DNA of 64,000 bases from the NCBI RefSeq assembly GCF_907165205.1, contig NC_058192.1, positions 7,998,001-8,062,000 of the forward strand, written 5' to 3'. Position 1 is the stretch's first letter. Each line of letters opens with the position of its first letter. Positions 55,798 to 64,000 of the stretch are shown here, piece by piece. The notes beneath the pieces are model-generated. The model made no database searches and was not told the DNA's origin. It saw nothing but the letters and a program-made list of their open reading frames with translations. The translations under genes and the position numbers were made by a program. The stretch comes from Coccinella septempunctata (Eukaryota; Arthropoda; Insecta; Coleoptera; Coccinellidae).

Positions 55798-57689
55798 TAA
55801 AAACGCTCGGACTCCTCGAATTCTGATTTCAGTGGGACTTCTTAGATCAAATTCAATATCGTATCGCTTCCACCCTTAGTGTTACAACCCCAACCCCTAT
55901 ATTTTCAATAGAGAAGATGTGGTAAGTGATACCTTATTTGAAAGGCCTTTCTACTCTGAGTTCAGCATATTTAATTTATTTTCATTCAATACATTCGTTT
56001 TCGAAATAATCACAATTTTAAACAACGTTCATCCAATACCTATAGGTACATTGCCCAGAAATGAAAAGGATAGATATTCCTTCTATTCTTCCAATTTCTG
56101 TAACACAGACATTCAGGAAGTTACTTCCTCTTACATGTCCATTAAAATATCCTTCCAAAATCATCACTCATGAAGAATCGTCTTCATACTCTTCATATAA
56201 CATGTCCAGAGTTATTGATATTACCCGAGACTTTCTGACGCGTAAAAAGGACAAGGAATACCACTCGTATCATTCTCGGGTGTAAAAATTTTCCCACAAT
56301 GCAATACGTCGTTTGTAACTTGTAAGTTGGTGTGTAAAAATGATCGATGGTCTTCCTTCCGTTCGTCAATCCATATTATTTCACACGGTATCATTTCAGA
56401 TAATTTCCGCTGTGAAAGGTTTCTTAAGTGAACTCTACCATTATTATATTAACATGAAGTGGTTTGAATAACAGTTGATCAGGTGACACATTCATAAGAG
56501 TCTTCCGATGAAATTGAGCTGGTAATATCGAGGGCTACACGACCCTTGGGAAAACATTATGTATTTAAAAATAGTATAACATGAAGGACACGAAAGCATG
56601 TAGTGCATTAATGAATAAATAAATTATACTTCTTTGCTTCATGAAATAATCTTGAGGTTTTCAACATATTGGGAAAATTAATTATTGAGCGAAGGAGTAA
56701 GACACGCATTTTTTTTCTAAAAAGATAAATTTTAACTGATTTTGTAGTACTCGGTCTTAGAAATCTTTCGAAATCAGTCAGAATCAGAAAGACTTTTCAG
56801 TATTCTTCATATTTTTCTTTAAATTGGTAACATTTTGTTCATAAGGAGGAGGATGATCCAAAATGTGGTCAACGAGGACATAAGAGATATTCTATGAATA
56901 AGAAGAACTAAGTATACATATGTGAGGTTTATTGCTGGCTTCTATGAAGCCATTCATTTTTGACTACTGAATCGTTATCTCATAATAAAAGCTGATGCTT
57001 ATAAAAGCCTTCCTTGAAAAATATCTTTGGGGGACTCCTGACTTCATGTTCGCGAAAATGAATCTTGTAGTCCTAGCTGATTAAAGATCCTTTTCAGTAG
57101 AAAAGTTTATCATTTGCTTTCAATCTATTCAATTAACTACTGCTTTCAATAATTCAACTTTTCTCACCTGTCTCTGGCTAAAATTTCGCAGATAATCGAA
57201 AAACATTCAAATTATCCCTCGAAAACCGATTCCGCATCCGAATAACCCATTTAGTTATAATCAAGGTGGCGGACTTGAAAGGTTTCAACCTACTCATGCA
57301 GAGATAACACGCTTTATGCCGACATTGACCTGTCTTCCTCAAGTATGTGCGCCCCATGGGGTAGACCCCGTCCTGTGAGAGCAACACTCTTCCTTGATTT
57401 ATGATATGAATAATAATCGATATAAGGAATGTCTTCATCTTCAGTTAATTAATACGATATCATTTCCTGGAACCTGAAATAAGTCGTAGAAGTTGGTATG
57501 GGATGAGCCTTGAGATCTGATGATTATAAAGATTTGCATTGAATGGGGCTATTAAAAATGGTGGAGTGTTTTACACACAACCAAATATTCAACAGAAACA
57601 CTCGTTTTCTGAAGAGAATCTTACGAAAGAATCATATTTTTACTTCTGAGAGAATGTCAAATGTCATAATATCTTCACCTAATTTGCAG
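55798..57689. other. Unique DNA, no confirmed gene
   Basis: A minus-strand ATG frame at 57178-57438 encodes 86 residues starting with a hydrophobic run (MKTFLISIIIHII) and including C-x6-C-x2-C; see findings. Frames at 55919-56285 have no domains. Confidence 0.3.
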
Positions 57690-57900
57690 AGGACAATGAA
57701 ATGATTTTGAAGGTCAAGATATCTCTAAAATGCCAAAGAAGACAGGAATATGCTTAACAGTTCTTGAAACGTCGAAAGAGTCCTTACAACTGCATGATCC
57801 ATCAGTTGAAGCATAAACTTCCACAAGCATTCTACGCATTTAGCTCTAAAATTCTTTCAATTGAAGCAGAAAACTAACAACTCCCTCAAATGCTCTTTAA
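57690..57900 (-). pseudogene. Possible mariner transposase scrap
   Basis: The DNA GCATAAACTTCCACAAGCAT and AATTGAAGCAGAAAACTA resemble the mariner relic at 12090 (GCATAAACTTCCACGAGG; AATTAAAGCAGAAAACTG). On the minus strand, LVFCFN, then VEVYA-like and FRRFKNC words can be read through many stops. Very degraded; the assignment is tentative. Confidence 0.35.
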
Positions 57901-60900
57901 TTAACATATATTAAACTCAGCTAAGCGATATGAACTAACTATTATGGTCCAATAATGTCCTTGGAATCACCAAAATGAGCTGCCAATATGGGACATCAAT
58001 AACAGTCAGGGCCATTATTGTTGCAAAATATTCGGTGATAGCATATTCTTTAGTTCTGTGCTCTATCTTTCCTCAAACGCAACAAAACTTGTGATCCTTG
58101 CGTCATTAAAAAATATATTTCTTTGCGTAGATTTTTTCGCTAACCCAATTGCCAATTCGAAACGAATTCCCAGATTGGGTGAAAATTCACCTGTAGCATC
58201 CGAATCTAACATGACCATTTATGCATGGTGCGCTTTAATTCAACGATCAAAAAAATCGCGTATTATACGTGGAAGAGAGATAGTTCGCTATTAACTGAAT
58301 AGTGTAAACTACGCAGCGATTAGATCTAAATGCGAACCAGCGTTATCTCTTTCAACGATGTGTTTTATTTGTGAAAGGCGCGCAGATTTAAATTTTCATT
58401 TCCAGCGTGCAATGAATTGATCCAACATGGAACGAACTGACGGTCCGATTGTGTTGCAGTATTTCACAAAATCGCCTATCTTTTTTGCGATCTAGTTTCC
58501 GCTGTAGCCTCCCATGAAAAGAGTTACAACCACAACGATTCAACGTCATATAGGTAGATTGTTTTCTATTTTAAGGATATAGTCCTCTCCTGAGGGCTCT
58601 TCTAATTTTTTCTTCAGAGGAGAATATTCTCCTCCTTTCATCCATTCAAACAAGCATCCTTAAAAATCATTAGCTACAGTGGGTATGAATCAGTACTTCA
58701 CATCATCAGTACATCGCTCTCCAGTTTCGGTAATATTCTCTCCTTCCATTATAAAATTTCTGAAACGTCTACACTGAGGAAAAAATGTAGAGGTTTCTCA
58801 AACATATCCATTTCACAAGTTATCCATAATGAAAAAACGCTTTGAAGGATACCGACAAGAAGACAACCATCCAATAAAAGTATACGATGATATATTTATG
58901 ACAGTGAACTGGTCGGTGAAGCTGCTTACCTGAAATCAACTTTATGATTTGATAAATTCATAAAAGTAAATCATATTCCTCTATCTGTCTTTTCGAGGTA
59001 CTTTTTGTATCCCACATTAATCTTGGATTGAACAGTTTCCGACGTCGTTTATGGCTACTATAATTGTTGAGGAATTCATTAAGAAGAAGGAAAAACATTG
59101 GTCGTGGTGAACCTAATACTTGGTCCTCGTTCAGTCATTCGCGAATAAAATAAAATTTAGGAAACCGTTTGATAGTCCTGCTGGAAATCTATCATCAAGA
59201 AATTTTCATCATTTTTCCATTCTCCAGCTTATAGCTGAATGAGATCGCATGTTTTTATTGAGAGTTGAATGACGAAACCTCACCTCATTCAATGTTTCTC
59301 AAACATGCAGATGATTTGTGTTGAGTAATCGATTTATGATGTTATTATGCAGGATAATCCGACCCTATTATGTGGCTCCTGTAGATAACGAGTGGTAATA
59401 TTGTATTCTTATTTACGGTTGTTTGTCTATTATGTTTCATATTTATGTATCTCTCATGTTGACAAGTCGCAGAGAGCCTGTCACTATTTAAATGTAAATT
59501 ATTGCATTTAATTTCATAATACATTCGCAGTCGTTTCGTGTAATGAATAGCACAATATTTCAGATGACTTTCTACATGTTTTCTCGGATTATTTTGATTT
59601 CCAGCATCCGAGAACAGTCCACTGTCATCAGTAGGGGTCAGTTTAACACAAGCTAATATTGTTATAATATTTATATGGTCATTATGACTGTTGGTGCATG
59701 TATAACGTATTCGAATTATTTTTTGATTTAGGAATGACTGATGAAGTCTAACAAAATGATATTACATTCATCTTATGGACTATTTGCAATGTTGTGATGG
59801 CATGTTCTGGCTGTGAAATAATAGTATGGGCCCTAGTTCAAAGTGATATATGAGTTTTGGCTCTTTTTTCGTGTTTTGTAGATATTGTAGCATGTGAGCA
59901 TTTGTATTCGAAGCTTTGGCAGTTGAGAAACTGTATTCCTCCTATCGAGTAAGTGATTTGCAGCACTTCTGGAAACTCAATTTTTTTTTATTACACATAT
60001 CTCATTCATGCAAGAACGATGGTAAGGTAATACTTATGAGTTATTTCTCGTATAATAGGTATTCACTTGTGGCATGAAAGGAACAAGATTATTAATCCTA
60101 AACCATCTCAATTCTGATTATATCCTCACCTTCTTGTACTTGTTGAAAAACCAACTTTTTCACGAGTTGACTGTCAGCATTATCAAGACATCATTCTGTG
60201 GTCCTTCTGGCTTCTGGTCTTTTGCCATCTCTAGTCTCTATAAGCAGATGTGTTTTCGTCACATCATTTGAAAAATGATGGTGAGAGGATTGAGGGACTG
60301 CATTTCCAATAGATGCTGCAGGAGAATAGAATGAGATTGATCAATGATCAGGCCCTCAAGAAAAATCAAACATCTACTAGAGGATTTGGCATAAAGTGTG
60401 AGAAAAAAAATTAAATAGGGGCTATTAAGGAGTGGCAAACTCTAGATTTATGTGTAAAGTTCATCGGATTAAGTACGTGGGTGGTGACATTTCAGAAAAA
60501 AAGTTATGAATTTGTTTATAAGAAACAATATATGAAGTAAGTCAGTGTGAACTTGTTTATAACCACTCTAATTGTGCATATGTCCCACTGATATTCAAAT
60601 ACCATTTTTTATTATTATTAATGATCATATACTCCGACCTCTCACACACATTTGATGGATGACCGAATTTGCAAACGTGCCGTGGAGGACCATAAATTAT
60701 CCGATATTGAATCTCACGATCAGAAAAAACAAAATCGGCAGAATTTGCGATGGTGTAGAATCACAAACGGCGATTTCGAATGTAATAAGGTGCGATATCA
60801 GATGTAGCCCCTTCAGCCAGAGTTATGGTTATGTAGTGTTAATATATTCATACCAGAGATCGTAGGAGGTTCACCGTGTCCACAACTATTGTTTCACTTG

Positions 60901-61324
60901 TCTCATTGTCACCGAGTTATATCGTAGCTCTTCCCAGATGCGTGTTCTTCATTTTTTTCGAGCCCGGGAACTCACCGGCGGGTTGAAGATACTGAGCGAT
61001 TTAGGATTATGCCTCCAAACGCTTATGCATGGATGGCTCTTCGTCTTGCAACATGATCTTCGGTGATTCGGTGGAATTTAACTGAATTCATCAGGCGGCG
61101 TAGGAGAATTATGCCGGAAGAATGTGAATATTTTGCTGCTTACCTACTCTTCAAACATGGAGGGGGTACCCAAAGAGAATTTTTTTTAGATTCTCGATAC
61201 ATTTTTACAGTTTTGAAGGATCTTTTGGAATCCTGAGAGAGTATATCTCTTTAGGTTTAGTCCTCTTTAGTATAGGTGCATTTTTTTTTACCATAGAAAG
61301 TTTCAGGGCCAGTAAGTGACATTT
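57901..61324. other. Unique DNA, no gene seen
   Basis: The longest stretch without a recognised repeat. 58060-58530 and 60640-61150 are less AT-rich. No frame has a known domain, and no tRNA or rRNA pattern was seen. Confidence 0.35.
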
Positions 61325-61660
61325 GTGTACTCTTTCTGTCAAGTGTGTTGGTCTCTTCGTTTCATTTGATTCCTGAGTGAGCATCAGGAACCCAAATTAG
61401 AGAGATGTTGTTGTCCAATATCATCTTTGAGTCGCTGACATAAAAGTTCAAGGTTTTGATGGCAGCTTGACTATCAGAATGAATCCCGAATCTCTATGCC
61501 ACATCTGTCTTTCCAGGTTTATGTCGACGCATCTTTCGATATTTTTGCCTGGAAGACACTAGGACAGGAGCCTAACGACAAAGCACACTTGCTGTATACC
61601 ATCTGTGTGCTATTCGTTTTGAGATTTTGGGTGGTGTATTCCCTTTTGCATTCTGACGGT
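61325..61660 (-). pseudogene. LINE RNase H domain relic
   Basis: On the minus strand, over two frames, it reads LGSCPSVFQAKISKD (usual form VFQAEI.AI). IHSDSQAAIKTLNFYVSDSK follows (the SDSQAAIKAL active-site block), then ISLIWVPDAHSGIK, a stop, and NEETNTLDRK (usual form WVPGHSGIKGNEKADELARKG). This is the RNase H domain found at the end of I/R1-type LINE ORF2 proteins. The intact LINE at 48338 lacks RNase H, so this is a different family. Nothing else of the element is seen. Confidence 0.7.
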
Positions 61661-61767
61661 GGTTTGAAATGAAGCTAAATCGATCGCCGTAAAATAAATG
61701 TGTAAAACAAGATACTGTGTTTATTTTTCATAGGTTATGGTCATCAGACCATCAATAAGCTAGCATA

Positions 61768-62662
61768 CGAGGATGTATTGATATCTAGTTAGCCTAGACC
61801 ATCAGTTCCATGCATAAAAAAATACTTCGTTAGCATAGCAACGAACAATAACTCATTAGAAGTGTCAGTGTGAAGTTCGAGCTAAAAAAAGTAAACCAGT
61901 ATCCCCGTTTCATACGAACAAGTTCATCATATAGTTCAAGTCAATTTGGAATGTTAACCAAAAGCGTGCAAGGGTAGAAGCATCGCGTTCGATCTGTGCT
62001 CGATTTAAAAACGATGTAGACTTGTTAAACCGAATTGTTACTATGGATCAGACTTGGGTACATTTCTACGATCCAGAAACGGAGCAACAATCTATGGAAT
62101 GGCGACACTCTGGTTCTCCAAGACCTTAGAAGTTTCGTGTCCAAAAATCTTTTCGAAAAGTTCAGTATTTTGGGATTGCAATGGAGAAATCATGATTGAT
62201 TTTTTGGATACGGGTAGAACAATAACCAGAGATTACTTTTCGACATTACTGACCACTCTACGGGAAAAAATTAAAAAGAAAAGAAGCGGAAAGCTATCCA
62301 AAGGTGTTTTGTTCTTGCAGGACACAAATCTCATGTTGGCAAATTCTTGATTTAGGGTTTGAAATACTAGAACACCCTCCTCATTCACCAGATTTGGCTC
62401 CATCCGACTGTCATTCCTTTCCTCAACTGAAAAAAAGTTCAAAAGGTCGTAAATTTTCTTCCAACGAGGAGGTAATAAAAGCTGTGGAGATCTGGTTTGC
62501 AGAGCAAGAAGAATCATTTTTTTTGAAAGGTCTAGAGACGTTGCAGGTTCGCTGTAATAAATGTATCCAATTAAGAGGAAACTATGTTGAGTAATGAAGT
62601 ATTTTGACAATGAAATTTTGTTTGGTTCTGTAGTACGCTAAGAATTTTTCAATATATCCTCG
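61768..62662 (+). mobile_element. Mariner element, copy 6 (N-terminal deletion)
   Basis: Both terminal repeats are intact (CGAGGATGTATTGATATCTA on the left, AATTTTTCAATATATCCTCG on the right), TA on each side. The sequence jumps at about 61910 from the leader to the YEQVHHIVQVNL codons, removing the start and most of the DNA-binding half. The rest of the transposase runs to the TAA at 62592 with the MDQTWVHFYDPET block (E of MDETW changed to Q), a stop in SPRP, and a deletion over QDNAPAH (HDTNLMLA remains). The PDLAPSDCHSF block is readable. Inactive, but both ends are usable in principle. Confidence 0.9.
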
Positions 62663-63480
62663 TACTATTGAATCATTCATCACAAAAAAAAACTCCACAC
62701 AAAACAATTTCACTGGCTTGCCAGGGAGGTTGCCTTAGGAAAAGTTTCATTGATGTTTATCTCGTTCTTTAGTTAAAAAACTAAACTAAAAAAAAAAACT
62801 AAGTTAAAAATAAGTCGAGCTTTAGTTAAAAAACCTTAATTTGTAAATTCTCATTTCGAGGATCCTCCACACAAAAGCACTGAACAATATCGAATTGAGT
62901 AACAATAACCGAAGAAAACTGGCCTTGCCTAATCCGTCAGGACGCCAAACATTGGCCGTTAACTCGGCATTATTGAGCTGGACGTGTTGTGAACAGCCGG
63001 TGTCGGTATATCCACTGGCGTTCCGAAAATAAAAAGACAACGAAAGTGGCATTACCATAGGCATATAAATAGCCATAAAACGATGGAAAAGACAAAACCT
63101 GATTCTCACAAAATTTAAATTGAATGCTGCATATTATATAGAATATTCTAGGCGACATTCTGAGACGTCGTTAAAGATATATATGGGACAGTCGGGGATT
63201 CCTTTACATGGCGGTTATCTTGGAGCCCATTAACGAAAACTTTCGGTTTTGCTGAATTACGGTGATGCCTTCTTCAACATCTCCCGCTCGCACAGAATAC
63301 ACAAGACGCCTGATAAACGCCACGTCAATATCACGGAAATTTATCTATTCACGGTTTTGATCCGTTCATCAGTTTTGGGTTTATTGCTCGAAAATAAATC
63401 AGTGATGATTTTTCGTGATTTCAGAACATCGATTATGATGAAGCAATTCAATTCAGATCGATTTTTAATTGAGGATTAAC
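62663..63480. other. Unique DNA, no gene seen
   Basis: A (AAACT)-like low-complexity run occurs near 62775-62815. Frames at 62822-63158 have no domain. Confidence 0.4.
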
Positions 63481-64000
63481 TAGGGAATACTCCTTCTGAC
63501 GAAAATTATGTATTTTTTATGAAATATCTTTGAAACGTCACAATATGAAATAACCATATCAACCGTTTCCCAAAAAAACCATTTTAAGCACGTAAATATG
63601 AAAAATAAAACTGGATATTTAAAGTTTGAAGCGTTTTGTCAGAATTGCACAAGCTGGCAACATCGACTGAAATATGCCTTGATAATAAAGGACAACAAAT
63701 ACATTATCTTGATGAGATCGACAAAGATGGCTGTCTATGAAGTCTTCGACGAACGAGGAAGGTCGTAAAATTTTATGGGATTTTTATGGCCGGTTGCAGT
63801 TGAAGTTCGCCAGTAAGTACGCGCCTGTAGATCAACAGCTGTTATTTTATAAACAAGCGGATCGGACATTGTTCTTTTCATTGTCTTGTATGCGCTGTTG
63901 CCAAATCATAAAATCCGCACAAAGCGATTTAAATTTTAAAACCCCATATTTGAAGGATGATTTTGAATAGTTACCGCGGTGAATTTGAAAAAATCATGAA
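63481..64000. mobile_element. GGGAAT-ended MITE, copy 3 (cut by window end)
   Basis: It starts TAGGGAATACTCCTTCTGAC and follows the 12849 and 15464 copies in inverse orientation up to the last base. It contains an open frame (63737-63970) matching the antisense frame of copy 2 (for example QADRTLFFSLSC, SAQSDLNFKTPYLKDDF). No known domain. Confidence 0.82.

Noticed and set aside
60656..60800. Exon-like frame MDDRICKRAVEDHKLSD followed by a possible GTGCGA donor
   Set aside because: About 48 codons only, weak donor, no domain, and an overlapping frame is equally long.
1..64000. CRISPR arrays, bacterial operons, riboswitches, attachment sites or rRNA genes
   Set aside because: None of the expected repeat-spacer, operon or RNA patterns was seen; the sequence is that of an animal nuclear genome.

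Overview
The window looks like animal nuclear DNA, most probably from an insect. It is AT-rich, has no operon structure, and is packed with insect-type transposons (mariner, Tc1-like, hAT, non-LTR retrotransposons, foldback MITEs). It also carries short arrays of TTAGG, the common insect telomere unit. A beetle is my guess, but the sequence alone does not prove it. I recognise no complete host gene. The window reads as a gene desert or a very long intron full of transposon layers.

Left third (1-23,300): one 3'-truncated and one nearly whole mariner copy of the same family (626 and 21,199), a DUF4817-type mariner relic (6,580), a Tc1-like relic (8,955), a second mariner relic (12,090) and a reverse-transcriptase scrap (5,640). 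There are also several TA-flanked MITEs: the TACAGGGTGAG family at 4,658 and 10,726, a GGGAAT-ended MITE at 12,849 and 15,464, and a third TIR family at 16,749. The unique stretches between them contain GC-richer patches that could be conserved non-coding DNA.

Middle (23,300-48,200): a repeat family called REP3 here (ends TAGTTGGGGAGCC, with many TGTCAGATTA motifs), one copy of which holds a 741-bp foldback element. Then follow a BEL/Pao-like coding relic (27,006), the longest mariner copy (27,737), and a hAT element with an exact 8-bp target duplication (29,568). Two related TIR elements (31,673 and 40,040) both contain the same captured LINE 3' end. A Tc1-like element with perfect 26-bp TIRs and four stops lies at 41,903, with two more deleted mariner copies at 38,190 and 44,744.

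Right third (48,200-64,000): the best-preserved element in the window is a CR1/jockey-group LINE on the minus strand (48,338-52,396) with two intact ORFs: ORF1 (PHD-like finger, coiled coil, RRM-like end) and ORF2 (endonuclease plus reverse transcriptase). It sits inside a longer REP3 copy. That host copy, unlike the other REP3 copies, keeps a reading frame for a cysteine-rich zinc-binding-like protein (52,588-52,872). Beyond it are a TTAGG array, another TACAGGGTGAG element, an RNase H relic of a different LINE (61,325), a sixth mariner copy (61,768) and a MITE running off the window end.

Functionally, almost everything here is parasitic DNA in decay. The exceptions worth attention are the intact LINE, the REP3 coding copy, and a few exon-like segments that cannot be confirmed without searches. 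All boundaries and similarities were judged by eye.
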